Shown: positions 6,381-15,886, counted from the first letter of the stretch. The stretch: 64,000 nucleotides of DNA from Bacillus sp. CECT 9360 (GCF_918741275.1 NZ_CAKKNA010000003.1:1-64000), one strand, 5' to 3'. Numbers and translations: made by a program. The notes: generated by a model from the sequence alone, not told the origin.

Positions 6381-8723
6381 TCAATCCTTATCTGTAAAAG
6401 TGAAATCCGGACTTTGCTCAGGTTTACCAATCAAATAGCCTTGTAAAATGTAGCATCCAAGTTGAATGAGACTGTCCATTTGCTCTTCTGATTCAACCCC
6501 TTCTGCGACTACCTGAAGACCCAAAGTCTCAGCCATATTCACGATCGCCTTCACTACCGCATAATCTTCGTTTTTGGTAAGCATATTCTTAATAAACATC
6601 TTATCAATTTTAAGGCTTGTAATCGGTAATCTTGTTAAGTAACTTAGTGAAGAATAGCCTGTGCCGAAATCATCAATGGAAATTTGGATTCCTGCTTCTT
6701 TTAATCGATCAAGTTTTGCATTCACTTTTTCCATACTGTACATAAATATGTTTTCTGTGATTTCCAGGTTTAAGTTTGAAGGTTCAAACTGCGTTTCTTC
6801 CAATATGTCCATAACCTCTTGATCGAAATCCTCACGGAAAATTTGACGTGGGGAAATATTTACACTGAGAGTCAGATCCGGCTGCTGCTCTTGCCAATCC
6901 TTAACTTGTTCGCACGCATTTCTTAATACCCACTCACCGATTGGAACAATCAAACCAGTTTCTTCAGCAAGATGTATGAAATCCATAGGAAAAACCATGC
7001 CTTGCTTGGGATGATTCCAGCGGACCAAAGCTTCTACACCAATTACTTTCTTCTCTAGCATATCCATTTGTGGCTGGTAATGAATCTCAAGCTCATTCCT
7101 ATCTAAAGCTTCATAAAGATCATTTTCCAAAACAATTTTGAAGGAATTGATTGACTCGTCTCCATCTTTATAAAACTGAAAATTCCCCTTCTCCAGTTCT
7201 TTAGCTTTATACATAGCGGTATCTGCTTTTTTCAATAAGACCTTAATCGTTTCTCCATTGTCAGGGAAAATGGAAATCCCGGTGGTGGTTGCCGTCCTAA
7301 GCTTATGTCCTTCCAAAAGAAAAGGCGAGCTTATGCACTGCTGAATCTCTTCTGCCAGCTTTGCCGGATCATTTCTTTCAATATCAGGAAGGATGACTGT
7401 AAATTCGTCCCCGCCTAATCGGAAAACCATGCCTCTTTCCCCTACGCAATCGCTCAGGCGGGAGCCTACCTCTTTAAGCAACAGATCCCCCATCTCATGT
7501 CCTAATGTATCATTAATCGTTTTAAAACGGTCCAGATCCAACAAAAGTAAAGCAAATTTGCTCTTCTCTTTACTTGCCACCACGATTGATTTCTCTAGCT
7601 GCTCTTTGAACTTCCTTCGATTGGAGAGACCTGTCAACACATCGTGATAAGCGACATGAGTTAACTCTTGAATCGCTTGATTCAGCCGCTGATTGGTCCG
7701 GTTCAGCTGTCTTGTTCTAACTTCCACCTTTTGCTCGAGTTTTTCTGCCAGATCACTTAACTGATCGAGCAAATGATGATTTTCACGAATGGTTACGACC
7801 TGCCTTATAATGATTAATAGAATGGCTAGAGCCGACCCGATAGCCAGACTGTTTATGACTTGATTTTGAATAACCATAACGATAAACAGTAAAATGGTAC
7901 TAATATACGATAATAGCAGTTTTACTGCATTTAACGTATTGCCGCTGATACGGGCTTCCTCTTTCTGGATGGATCCATTCCGCCCTGAAGTCCCTACTAA
8001 TAAAATGGCCAGGGAAAACAATGGATCAATTAAGTTCCCTGATGAGTATTGTTGATTGGTTGTTAAAAAGCTATATATGGAATTAGTGCCTACCATAATA
8101 ATAAGGCCGAAAAAAATATAAAAAAACTCTCGTTTGTGAAAAAAAGAGTTGCTTAGATAAATACTCATAGCGCCAAATAGAAGAATCAAATTGCCAATTG
8201 GACTAGCGACGGAAACAAGCAATGAAAAGGCTGATGAATCCACTTGCGATATAATAGGCAATATAGCAAAGTGCCAACTTAACGAAAATGCGGCAAACAT
8301 GATGATACTAATATCAAATAAAAAACGGATAAAACTAAAAGTGTTTCTATTTTTTTGTAAGGTTGTAATAATAGCAATCAGAAAAAAAAGAAGATACAGT
8401 AAATAAAACAAATCTGTCCATCCAGGAAAAGGCACATCCACTTTTAAGATAAGTTCATAATAATTCCACACAGCCTCCGCAATAAAGTAATTAAAGTAAG
8501 CTGCAGATAATAGAAGCCAAAAAGTCTTCTTTGTTTTATTTAATTCGTTCTTATAACTGTTAGCTAAACACACAGAAGCAATAAGTGGGGCTATTAAAGA
8601 AAATTGGTTTCCACCCCATATGCTCACCGATTCGTCTCCTCGCCAGACAAAAAGCCAAGTATAATAGCTCACAACATAAATCATAGTAAAATACAACCAA
8701 CGATGTGTTTTTAGTTTCTCCAT
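6381..8723 (-). CDS. Membrane-bound GGDEF-EAL protein (cyclic-di-GMP turnover)
   Basis: A 780-residue protein. About eight to nine membrane helices fill residues 10-300, followed by a coiled coil (about 310-350), a GGDEF domain with intact RLGGDEF (about 350-510), and an EAL domain (about 525-770) with EAL, NISPRQ, EITEN, DDFGTGYSS and VAEGVE motifs. Both active sites look complete, so it could make and degrade cyclic-di-GMP. No RxxD inhibitory site stands five residues before GGDEF, so product inhibition is probably absent. The membrane half is a likely signal receiver. The ribosome binding site is weak. Confidence 0.9.
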   Translation of the reverse strand: MEKLKTHRWLYFTMIYVVSYYTWLFVWRGDESVSIWGGNQFSLIAPLIASVCLANSYKNELNKTKKTFWLLLSAAYFNYFIAEAVWNYYELILKVDVPFPGWTDLFYLLYLLFFLIAIITTLQKNRNTFSFIRFLFDISIIMFAAFSLSWHFAILPIISQVDSSAFSLLVSVASPIGNLILLFGAMSIYLSNSFFHKREFFYIFFGLIIMVGTNSIYSFLTTNQQYSSGNLIDPLFSLAILLVGTSGRNGSIQKEEARISGNTLNAVKLLLSYISTILLFIVMVIQNQVINSLAIGSALAILLIIIRQVVTIRENHHLLDQLSDLAEKLEQKVEVRTRQLNRTNQRLNQAIQELTHVAYHDVLTGLSNRRKFKEQLEKSIVVASKEKSKFALLLLDLDRFKTINDTLGHEMGDLLLKEVGSRLSDCVGERGMVFRLGGDEFTVILPDIERNDPAKLAEEIQQCISSPFLLEGHKLRTATTTGISIFPDNGETIKVLLKKADTAMYKAKELEKGNFQFYKDGDESINSFKIVLENDLYEALDRNELEIHYQPQMDMLEKKVIGVEALVRWNHPKQGMVFPMDFIHLAEETGLIVPIGEWVLRNACEQVKDWQEQQPDLTLSVNISPRQIFREDFDQEVMDILEETQFEPSNLNLEITENIFMYSMEKVNAKLDRLKEAGIQISIDDFGTGYSSLSYLTRLPITSLKIDKMFIKNMLTKNEDYAVVKAIVNMAETLGLQVVAEGVESEEQMDSLIQLGCYILQGYLIGKPEQSPDFTFTDKD

Positions 8724-9039
8724 AGATAGTACCTGTGCCTTCTGAAATTAGGATGATTCCACTCAAGAAAATTCTCTTTCAAGCTGTAAGCCAATCAATT
8801 TCTTGGTATAAGAACACTTGCCCTTATATAGGGTCCAATATACTAAGAAGTAGTTATATGACCCTTTCAAATATATCGGTTATCCTTTCTTTTTTTCAAT
8901 ACAGCGATATTTTTTTATTGCGAACGATATCTCTTTTTATGTAGAAATCTTTATCATATCTAAACAGAAAAAAGTATTTGTATTTAATATGAACGGCATA
9001 TAAGATTATCAAAAGTCTACTCCCCGAGGTGAGATGATC
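8724..9039. other. AT-rich divergent intergenic region
   Basis: Between divergent genes. It must contain the promoters of the GGDEF-EAL gene and of the unknown gene at 9040, but no clear -35/-10 pair, palindrome or repeat stands out. GAGGTGAG at 9026-9033 is the ribosome binding site for the gene on the right. Confidence 0.4.
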
Positions 9040-10605
9040 ATGTCAATTGAATCCCAGGTTAAAGGTATTTTAAAAAGAGTGGTCAATGAAGACCCCGACC
9101 TCCGTTATGAGGCATTGAATGAATTGAATGGGCTAAAAGAAAATAATCATAACGGATTGGATACAGCCGTACTTATCCAAGTTATTGAAACCGCTGCAAA
9201 CCCTTTTCCTAAGCCTGTAGACAAGTGGGATGAACCGAGCTTCTACCTGATCGACTTTGTCTCTGATTTTCGCGGCCCTGATTTAAGTGATGCCATCGTG
9301 AAAAACTTTGCTGATTTTAGCTTATTTGGAAAACAAAGAGCCGTGGATTTTTTACTAGAAGTCGAGGAAGAACGAAGCATCGCGGCATTCTTTGAAATCC
9401 TGGAAAGAAATCTAGACGTAAACACTGCGATCATCCCTGTAGATTCATTAATGGAAAGACCAATGCTTGCAAAAAGGGTCATGGAGAAGTTTTATACCTA
9501 TATCAACAATACGACTTACAAATTAGATTTCTATCACCTACTTTCCTACCTGCATGCCCAGGATGTTTTTTATCAGTTTAAACAAAAAGAAATTCTCCCT
9601 ATCCTTGTTGCAGATTATCAAGTGGCCTTAAGGCAATATAAAGAATATGAATCTGACTATAATCCAAAGCATGTCTACTGCTCATGGCAAGACAAATATC
9701 TTGAGATAAGGGAAAGGTTGGATTTATTACTAGATTTATTTGTTTATTATTTTTCAGATGAAACGGAACAATTTCTTAAAGATGCCTTGTTTTATAAAGA
9801 TCCAACCTTGAACGCAAGAGCGGCTATCTCCTGCATTCAAAGGGACTTACCGGTGACAAAAGATGTCCTTACGCATTGTGCCACTAATATTGAATCAGCT
9901 GGCACTTTTCATTCCAATCTGTTAGATATCCGGAAAGATCATCTTAATCCGATTAAAGATAAACAAACTCACGCTGCAAAGAGCCGTTTATTTTTTCATC
10001 TGCTTTATGAAAACGATCAAGAAATATACGCAAAAAAAATAGAGTTAATGGATCAGCTCGAAACGGAAAACAATTATGGACAACCGGTCAGATACTACTT
10101 AGCGCAAGTAGAAGCAAACGACGACCAGTTTGCGGCATGGGTAGGCGCCTTTAATCTGGAAGAAGGTGAAGATCCAATATTTATGTGGGACGAGACATAC
10201 ACAGAGTTAGAGCCTTTTAACGCCTATACAGTTGAAGAACATAAGCAACGATTCTTTAACCGCAGAAACACAGAAAAAGAAAAAGATGAAAATGAAATCC
10301 ATTTTGAAGTGAACCATCAAAAGCACCACGTCAAAATACAAGGAAAACAGCTTTTTGTGTCAACACCGAATGAAACGAAAACCATTCCTTTGCACAAAAT
10401 CAAAAAAGTGACAATTGAATCAATGAAAGGCGGGCTTTTTGGGCTCGTTAAGAAAGAGCATATTGTCATTTATGATACTCAAGGCGAAGCTTCGATTGTT
10501 TTTCCTATATATGTACTGGATTACGGTGAGTTTTGTTATACGATCCTTGAACAAACCGACCATTTAAAAGAGCCACCATTTTTGGAATATATGGAGTTTG
10601 AATAA
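9040..10605 (+). CDS. Unknown protein with HEAT-like helical N-terminus and C-terminal PH-like beta domain
   Basis: I do not recognise this 521-residue protein. It has no signal peptide or membrane segment. Residues 1-330 are acidic, helix-rich and resemble degenerate HEAT repeats (paired helices of about 35-40 residues). After a charged linker (about 415-430, KEKDENE) the last 90 residues alternate as short beta strands with IPLHKIKKVTIESMKGGLFG, resembling a bacterial PH-like domain. The start is the second ATG because GAGGTGAG abuts the first. Monocistronic, with a terminator just after the stop. Confidence 0.6.
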   Translation: MSIESQVKGILKRVVNEDPDLRYEALNELNGLKENNHNGLDTAVLIQVIETAANPFPKPVDKWDEPSFYLIDFVSDFRGPDLSDAIVKNFADFSLFGKQRAVDFLLEVEEERSIAAFFEILERNLDVNTAIIPVDSLMERPMLAKRVMEKFYTYINNTTYKLDFYHLLSYLHAQDVFYQFKQKEILPILVADYQVALRQYKEYESDYNPKHVYCSWQDKYLEIRERLDLLLDLFVYYFSDETEQFLKDALFYKDPTLNARAAISCIQRDLPVTKDVLTHCATNIESAGTFHSNLLDIRKDHLNPIKDKQTHAAKSRLFFHLLYENDQEIYAKKIELMDQLETENNYGQPVRYYLAQVEANDDQFAAWVGAFNLEEGEDPIFMWDETYTELEPFNAYTVEEHKQRFFNRRNTEKEKDENEIHFEVNHQKHHVKIQGKQLFVSTPNETKTIPLHKIKKVTIESMKGGLFGLVKKEHIVIYDTQGEASIVFPIYVLDYGEFCYTILEQTDHLKEPPFLEYMEFE

Positions 10606-10642
10606 ATGAAAAACCGCCAGAATTCCAGGCGGCTTTCTTTAT
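10606..10642 (+). terminator. Terminator after the HEAT-like gene
   Basis: AACCGCC / GGCGGCTT stem followed by TTCTTTATTT; it lies between convergent genes and may act on both strands. Confidence 0.75.
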
Positions 10643-10666
10643 TTATAATGGGGCTGCCTGGAACAA

Positions 10667-11818
10667 TTATTGGCTGGCTTCATATTCAACCCAGTCCGAT
10701 CCATTAATTTGATTGGACAGATCAATGATTTTCTTCTTCACTCTTTCGGCTTCAAAACCGTGTAATCGTTTCGGCTGATAGTTATTTCTGGAGGTAACGG
10801 ATGAAATAGAGAACGGCACAATTTTAAGCTCTTTTCGGTTGGAGAGTTCGCCATTTTTCAACTGGAACGTTTGCTGGAACACAAATGTATCCTTGTCACT
10901 TGGATTGCTGTGACCGCCGAACATAAAGTTGCCAAGGCTATACACTATAAATTTATCGTTGTATTCTTCTATACCCTGAACGACGTGGGGATGATGCCCT
11001 AAGATAAGGTCAGCCCCGCTGTCGATCGCGAAGCGGGCCAATGACTGCTGCGTATCGTTCGGCATGTAACTTTTTTCTGTGCCCCAATGAAAATGAACCA
11101 GAATGATGCTTACATCTTGTTCTCTTAATTCTTCAATATCCTCTTCGATGATGCTGCGCAACTCTGGAGTATCTTCCCAGCCCTGATACCCTAAGGCTCC
11201 GAGTTTAACTCCTTTAATTGTCGTTACATACTGGGTTTCATATCCGAAAAAACCTATCTTATGGTTCTGCAATGCAGCAAGTGTATCATCATAACCTTTT
11301 TGCAGATAATCGAAGGTATGATTATTTGCAAGATTTACGGATTCAATGCCAGCAATTTCAAGAATTTCAGCATAGGACGGGTCTCCTTTAAAGCTGAACC
11401 TCTTTTCCGTTCTTTGCGTGGCATTCGTCAGTGTGGTTTCTAAATTAACGGTCGACAGGTCATCCTCCTTGAAAATATCACCCAGTTCTTTCACGAAATA
11501 AGGAAGTCCATTTGTCGAAGCCTCATCCGGGAAAGAATCTGTATAAGCAAAATTCTCATCCGTTCCGAGGGTAAAATCACCTGCTGCACTTATTGTAATG
11601 GATGCTTCTTCCGTTTTAATTTCCTTCTTTCCCTCAAGCTCGGTTTGCCTTGTACCAACTCCATTGGTGACAGTCTTACCATTTTTATTGTTATTGTAGA
11701 AAAAAAGGCACAATACAATCATAAAAATAGCAAAAAGAAAGCGCCGAACTGATTTTTTCAATCGCCTTCGCTTGCGTTTTACTCTTGTCTTTCTTCTCCC
11801 GCTCTCTTCACTGCCCAT
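10667..11818 (-). CDS. CapA-family (poly-gamma-glutamate synthesis type) metallophosphoesterase, membrane anchored
   Basis: About 383 residues. A basic N-terminus (RRKTRVKRKRRR) precedes one membrane helix (about 27-45), so the catalytic domain is extracytoplasmic. The domain carries CapA motifs: SAAGDFTLG, NLETTLTN, NLANNHTFDY, HFHWGTE and LILGHHPHVVQG, the expected metal-binding Asp, Asn and His positions. Family members take part in capsule or poly-glutamate handling; no pgsB/pgsC/pgsE genes are nearby, so this is an orphan with an unassigned substrate. The start is uncertain: the ATG used has GGAGG only three bases away, and a GTG 13 codons upstream is open. Confidence 0.8.
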   Translation of the reverse strand: MGSEESGRRKTRVKRKRRRLKKSVRRFLFAIFMIVLCLFFYNNNKNGKTVTNGVGTRQTELEGKKEIKTEEASITISAAGDFTLGTDENFAYTDSFPDEASTNGLPYFVKELGDIFKEDDLSTVNLETTLTNATQRTEKRFSFKGDPSYAEILEIAGIESVNLANNHTFDYLQKGYDDTLAALQNHKIGFFGYETQYVTTIKGVKLGALGYQGWEDTPELRSIIEEDIEELREQDVSIILVHFHWGTEKSYMPNDTQQSLARFAIDSGADLILGHHPHVVQGIEEYNDKFIVYSLGNFMFGGHSNPSDKDTFVFQQTFQLKNGELSNRKELKIVPFSISSVTSRNNYQPKRLHGFEAERVKKKIIDLSNQINGSDWVEYEASQ

Positions 11819-12048
11819 GATCCTCCAGACCCCTTCATCATTTAAACTAGCAATCACTTTTTTCCCGATGATTGGCAGTTTTACTATACTTGTTAAACGG
11901 GGGATCTGTTCATTTTGTTTCGCCTTTTTAATAAGATTCTTGATAAAATGTCTGACTTTCTTTAAATAGCTATCGACTGAAGCCAGGCCAAACAGGTAGC
12001 ACTTATGCTAAAATCTTTATAAGGATGAACTAAACGAGGGAGGTTATG

Positions 12049-12321
12049 ATGGAAAAGTTAATCTTAATTACATGCGTTTCAATTTTAGGCCTTTCGATAC
12101 CGGCTTGCAGTCATCAAGAGGATAATGAAGCAGCCGAGTTCAAACAGACAAAAAGAAAATTTATCATGATGGATTCCGTTAACGAGCCCCTCCCACCCGA
12201 GGCGAAAAATATCGGTAGTATGCTTAACAAACCGGAACCCCAGCAAATTCCAAACGCCAACATAAATGACCCAATCGTGATTACAAAAATGCCAGCCTCT
12301 AGAACGGGCAAGTCGAAATAA
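12049..12321 (+). CDS. Small putative lipoprotein
   Basis: A 90-residue protein with a short hydrophobic signal sequence and the lipobox LSIPAC, predicting lipid attachment at Cys and an extracytoplasmic location. The mature part is polar and proline-rich (EPLPPEAKN, KPEPQQIPN) with no recognised domain. GGGAGG precedes two overlapping ATG codons; the second has the better spacing. Function unknown. Confidence 0.65.
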   Translation: MEKLILITCVSILGLSIPACSHQEDNEAAEFKQTKRKFIMMDSVNEPLPPEAKNIGSMLNKPEPQQIPNANINDPIVITKMPASRTGKSK

Positions 12322-12407
12322 ATTCTCTTTACATGGTATAGCGAGTGACAAATGAACATCGGTGAAATTATTTCAACCACTTGCTTTTCTAATATCTAAA
12401 AGAAAGA

Positions 12408-12446
12408 TAGAAAAAGCTCGGCTTTAATAGCCCAGCTTTCTTTTTC
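12408..12446. terminator. Terminator between the lipoprotein and proline dehydrogenase genes
   Basis: AAAGCTCGGCT / AGCCCAGCTTT stem with T-rich runs on both sides, placed between convergent genes; probably bidirectional. Confidence 0.75.
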
Positions 12447-12459
12447 ATTCTAAAACAAT

Positions 12460-13419
12460 TTAATAAACAGACACTTTCTCTTCAGAAGTTTCAATAACAT
12501 CTGCAATAGCCCTGTAGATATTGGGAGGATATTCAGCGATTCGATGGGCCAGGTACAAATACCACTCTGTTCCGTAAGTGATGTATACTCTGGCATTATG
12601 GCCTTCGTTTTTCACTTTTTTAATTAAATCCGGTCTTGCTCCATCAAGCATTTCAACTTCCACTGTAGAATGTTCTAAATATCCCCGCTCGATGATTTGC
12701 TGAAGAAGTTTTTCGTCGTGGGTCGCGATCGAAATAGACTGGTTTGCTTCTATGCTTTCTGCAATAAATTGAAAATAACGATTGTCCAGCTCTTCTGAGC
12801 GTGGGATTATAATATCCAGTGGCTCCTGGTAAGCTCCCTTCACAATTCTAATTTTCCCCGGATAATGGAACAATTCATGGAGATCATCTAAAGAACGCTT
12901 TAAATGCACCTGTAAAGTAATCCCGACATTGTCATAAGAAGAAGCAACCTGCTTATAAATATCTAATATCGGTTCGGTCTTTTCTGATTCCTCCATGCTG
13001 ATCATGAGATTTAAATGATTCCGTTTGGCTTCATGCGCCATTTCCTCTAAATGTTTTAAAGCTAATTCTCGATCAATCGACATTCCAATATGAGATAAAT
13101 CGAATGACACTGTGGATTGAATGCCTTCTTTGCCTAACTCCCTTATCAAGGAAATAAATTCTTCATTCGAGGCGATGCACTCCTCTTTGGACCTGGTGTT
13201 TTCTCCTATGTATTCTATGGAAACAAGATAATCTTTTTCAATAAGCTCTTTTGCTTTATTGATTCCTTCCTGCCTCTTCTCCCCCGATACAAATCGTTTT
13301 GCGGCACGCATAAATAATGGATATAACTCCGGTGATTCCTGAATGTATTTTTTAATATCTTCATTTCTGGCAACCGATTTTAGCGCTTTCGAAAACCTAG
13401 TTTCATCTTTGGAAAACAC
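12460..13419 (-). CDS. Proline dehydrogenase family protein
   Basis: A 319-residue beta/alpha-barrel flavoenzyme that oxidises proline to pyrroline-5-carboxylate. Family landmarks are IRIVKGAYQEP (about 210-220) and, near the C-terminus, YITYGTEWYLYLAHRIAEY, matching the substrate-binding region of monofunctional Bacillus PutB/FadM enzymes (about 300 residues). It is fairly diverged, so a related imino-acid substrate is possible. No pyrroline-5-carboxylate dehydrogenase or proline permease is adjacent. The upstream purine-rich GAAAGGGG suits the start. Confidence 0.8.
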   Translation of the reverse strand: MFSKDETRFSKALKSVARNEDIKKYIQESPELYPLFMRAAKRFVSGEKRQEGINKAKELIEKDYLVSIEYIGENTRSKEECIASNEEFISLIRELGKEGIQSTVSFDLSHIGMSIDRELALKHLEEMAHEAKRNHLNLMISMEESEKTEPILDIYKQVASSYDNVGITLQVHLKRSLDDLHELFHYPGKIRIVKGAYQEPLDIIIPRSEELDNRYFQFIAESIEANQSISIATHDEKLLQQIIERGYLEHSTVEVEMLDGARPDLIKKVKNEGHNARVYITYGTEWYLYLAHRIAEYPPNIYRAIADVIETSEEKVSVY

Positions 13420-13486
13420 AAATTTCCAACCCCTTTCATGAATTATCTAATAATTCTAACACAAGAGAAGCTCGCACTGTTTTAAT

Positions 13487-14107
13487 TTAAAATTGTTTTA
13501 ACAACGATGAGCCGATATAGATAGCTGTACCCCACATCACAATCGCTGAAATTTTATTTAAAACGGTTAGAAACCGTCCGGACTTATCTAGTTTTCCGGT
13601 GAGTCTGCCCGCGACCCCTAAACCAAAGAACCAAACCCATGAAACAACTATGCAGGCACAAGCAAATGCCAGCTTTTCTGCTCCGGCATATGTTAACGAA
13701 CTTGTTCCAATTACTCCCACTGTGTCGAGAATAGCATGGGGATTAAGTAACGATACAGACATCGCAAAAACAATTTGCTTTTTAGGTGAAAGCATTTCGT
13801 TTCTCTGCTGCTGTTCACTATTAGGCTTGCTTCTCCAAGTAGCGAACCCCATATAAATTAAAAAGATAATACCCGCAGTCATCAAAATTGTTTTCAACCA
13901 AAAAGAGCCAAGTACAACGACTGATACTCCGAGAACGGCCAACGAAATTAAAAAAGCATCACAGATCGACGCTGTAATAATAACTGGCAAGGCTTTTAAA
14001 AATCTTGGCTGTGTCGCCCCTTGATTGAATATAAAAACATTTTGTACCCCTAACGGGAGAATGAGCCCAAATGCTAAAATGGCTCCATGAAGAATGGCTT
14101 CGAACAT
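13487..14107 (-). CDS. LysE-family amino-acid exporter
   Basis: A 206-residue membrane protein with six predicted helices. The N-terminal GLILPLGVQNVFIFNQG and the central MSVSLLNPHAILDTVG motif are typical of LysE/ArgO exporters of basic amino acids. The start is the ATG seven bases after AGGAGG; a longer frame reaching the opposite gene is rejected. It is divergent from a MocR-type regulator, with direct repeats in between, which suggests direct control by that regulator. Confidence 0.88.
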   Translation of the reverse strand: MFEAILHGAILAFGLILPLGVQNVFIFNQGATQPRFLKALPVIITASICDAFLISLAVLGVSVVVLGSFWLKTILMTAGIIFLIYMGFATWRSKPNSEQQQRNEMLSPKKQIVFAMSVSLLNPHAILDTVGVIGTSSLTYAGAEKLAFACACIVVSWVWFFGLGVAGRLTGKLDKSGRFLTVLNKISAIVMWGTAIYIGSSLLKQF

Positions 14108-14165
14108 GTTTACGCCTCCTGGTTGTTGATTGGTTTCATTGTAGTGGATAAATTTGATTACGTCT

Positions 14166-14198
14166 CCAACCAATTGGATGGCAGTTATCCCAACCAAT
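14166..14198. promoter_or_regulatory. Direct repeats in the lysE-mocR divergent region, candidate MocR sites
   Basis: CCAACCAAT occurs at 14166-14174 and 14190-14198, same strand, 24 bp apart; on the minus strand each reads ATTGGTTGG followed by a purine-rich GA. A related ATTGGTT lies at 14131-14137 on the plus strand. MocR/PdxR regulators are known to bind spaced direct repeats in such shared regions. TATAAT at 14203-14208 is a plausible -10 box for the regulator gene. Confidence 0.5.
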
Positions 14199-14237
14199 CT
14201 ATTATAATATAAAGAAAATGCAAGGAGCGTATCTTTC

Positions 14238-15686
14238 ATGCCAGAAGAAGAATGGGTCCCCAGCAGATCTTCAACGATTTCTCTGCACCAACAAATTTAT
14301 GAATATATGAAAAGGAAAATCATGAACGGCGAATGGACGGTTGGAATGAAGATCCCCACGCAACGGACTCTTGCCGATACATTTAAAGTAAATCGGAGCA
14401 CCGTTGTTTTTGCCCTGGACGAGTTAGCCGCGGATGGATTGATTGAATCAAAGGTTGGACAAGGGACGCGCATTGTCAATAACACATGGAGCCTGCTTGC
14501 CGCCGTTCCGCCGCCCGATTGGAACAGTTATGTCAAGTCTGGCAGCTATCAGCCCAATATCAAAATCATCCAAGACATTAATGAGGCGGAGAAAAACCCT
14601 GACGTCATTCGTCTTGGCACTGGTGAACTATCACCGAAATTGCTGCCTGTCGAAAAGATGAAAGAAATATTCCAAGCAGGCTCGGCACGCAGCTTTTCTC
14701 TCGGATATTCAGAACCAAAAGGCAATTTGCACTTACGGGAAATGATATGCGAGCACCTGAAAATAAAAGGAATCAAGGCTTCTCCTTCATCAATTTTAAT
14801 TGTTTCGGGCGGGCTGCAGGCATTGCATTTAATATCCCTTGGTTTGTTGCACCGTGGTTCCACCGTTTTCCTTGAAACGCCCTCGTACCTGAATTCGGTT
14901 CATGTATTTCAATCGGCGGGAATGAATTTATTAGGAATCCCATTAAATGAAGCGGGAATTATAACCGATTCGATCGGTCGCTTAAAAAGACAGCACAACG
15001 GAGCTTTATTATATACGATCCCATCTTTCCATAATCCAACAGGTATTTTAATGTCTGAAGGAAGACGCAAGGAACTGCTGAATGTTTGCAAGCAAGAAAG
15101 GCTGCCAATTATCGAGGATGATGTTTATGGGGACCTGTGGTTTGAAAGTCCGCCGCCCGCTCCTCTAAAAGCCATTGATGACCAGGGGCTTGTCTTACAT
15201 ATTGGAAGCATGTCCAAAACATTGGGCCCCGGCTTGCGGATTGGATGGATCGCCGGTCCTGAGCCTGTAATAAACCGGTTAGCCGATATTAAAATGCAGA
15301 CAGATTATGGTTCCAGCACTCTGTCACAATATGCAGTCGCCGAATGGCTTGCAAATGGTTTTTATGAAGATTATCTGAAAGGGATCAGGGCTGAACTGAA
15401 ATTCCGCAGAGATTACACTCTTGACCTGCTAAATAAATATTTTTCAGATTCAGCAACCTGGAACATCCCAGAAGGCGGTTTTTATATTTGGCTTCGTTTA
15501 AGGCAAGAAGTGTCGATTCTAAAGCTTTTTGAAAAAGCCTTAAAAGAAGGGATTTTGCTTAATCCAGGAAATGTGTATGACCGTAATGACGGACAGCATA
15601 TCCGCTTGTCCTACTCGTATGCTTCCTTACCGGAGTTAGAAAAAGGGCTGATAAGGCTTTCGGAACTTATACTTGAAAGCAAATAA
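14238..15686 (+). CDS. MocR-type transcriptional regulator (GntR winged helix fused to aminotransferase domain)
   Basis: A 482-residue fusion. Residues about 14-82 form a GntR winged helix (QIYEYMKRKIMNGEW ... RSTVVFALDELAADGLIE). Residues about 110-480 form a class-I aminotransferase fold with YGDLWFE and the PLP-binding lysine in GSMSKTLGPGLRIGW. Such regulators sense PLP adducts of amines or amino acids. The divergent LysE exporter is the obvious target, so the signal may be a basic amino acid. AAGGAG stands ten bases before the ATG. Confidence 0.92.
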   Translation: MPEEEWVPSRSSTISLHQQIYEYMKRKIMNGEWTVGMKIPTQRTLADTFKVNRSTVVFALDELAADGLIESKVGQGTRIVNNTWSLLAAVPPPDWNSYVKSGSYQPNIKIIQDINEAEKNPDVIRLGTGELSPKLLPVEKMKEIFQAGSARSFSLGYSEPKGNLHLREMICEHLKIKGIKASPSSILIVSGGLQALHLISLGLLHRGSTVFLETPSYLNSVHVFQSAGMNLLGIPLNEAGIITDSIGRLKRQHNGALLYTIPSFHNPTGILMSEGRRKELLNVCKQERLPIIEDDVYGDLWFESPPPAPLKAIDDQGLVLHIGSMSKTLGPGLRIGWIAGPEPVINRLADIKMQTDYGSSTLSQYAVAEWLANGFYEDYLKGIRAELKFRRDYTLDLLNKYFSDSATWNIPEGGFYIWLRLRQEVSILKLFEKALKEGILLNPGNVYDRNDGQHIRLSYSYASLPELEKGLIRLSELILESK

Positions 15687-15716
15687 CTCCTATCCTTCTT
15701 TTTCTAGGATAGGAGT
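15687..15716 (+). terminator. Hairpin after the MocR gene
   Basis: CTCCTATCC / GGATAGGAG stem directly after the stop codon, with a T-rich loop but no T run behind it; a weak terminator or mRNA-stabilising hairpin. Confidence 0.45.
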
Positions 15717-15732
15717 CCGAACATACAAACAA

Positions 15733-15885
15733 TTATTCGCTATCGCGGTTTGGAAGATGAATCGTAAATGGCTCTAAATCTTTTTCTTCAATAAATCCAT
15801 TAAAATCAAATTGTAGGATCGTTTCCTGCAACTTGAAGTTATCAATTTTCTCTACTCCATTTAAGAAGAACCCAAAAAAATATAA
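15733..15885 (-). pseudogene. C-terminal remnant of an unrecognised gene
   Basis: On the minus strand a 50-codon frame ends at a TAA and includes GFFLNGVEKIDNFKLQET, then a Phe- and Glu-rich stretch ending LEPFTIHLPNRDSE. It reads like a genuine protein C-terminus (balanced composition, strand-like segments), but it has no start codon and is closed upstream by TGA next to a poly-A tract. Probably the 3' end of a deleted gene. No family is recognised. Confidence 0.45.
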
Positions 15886-15886
15886 T

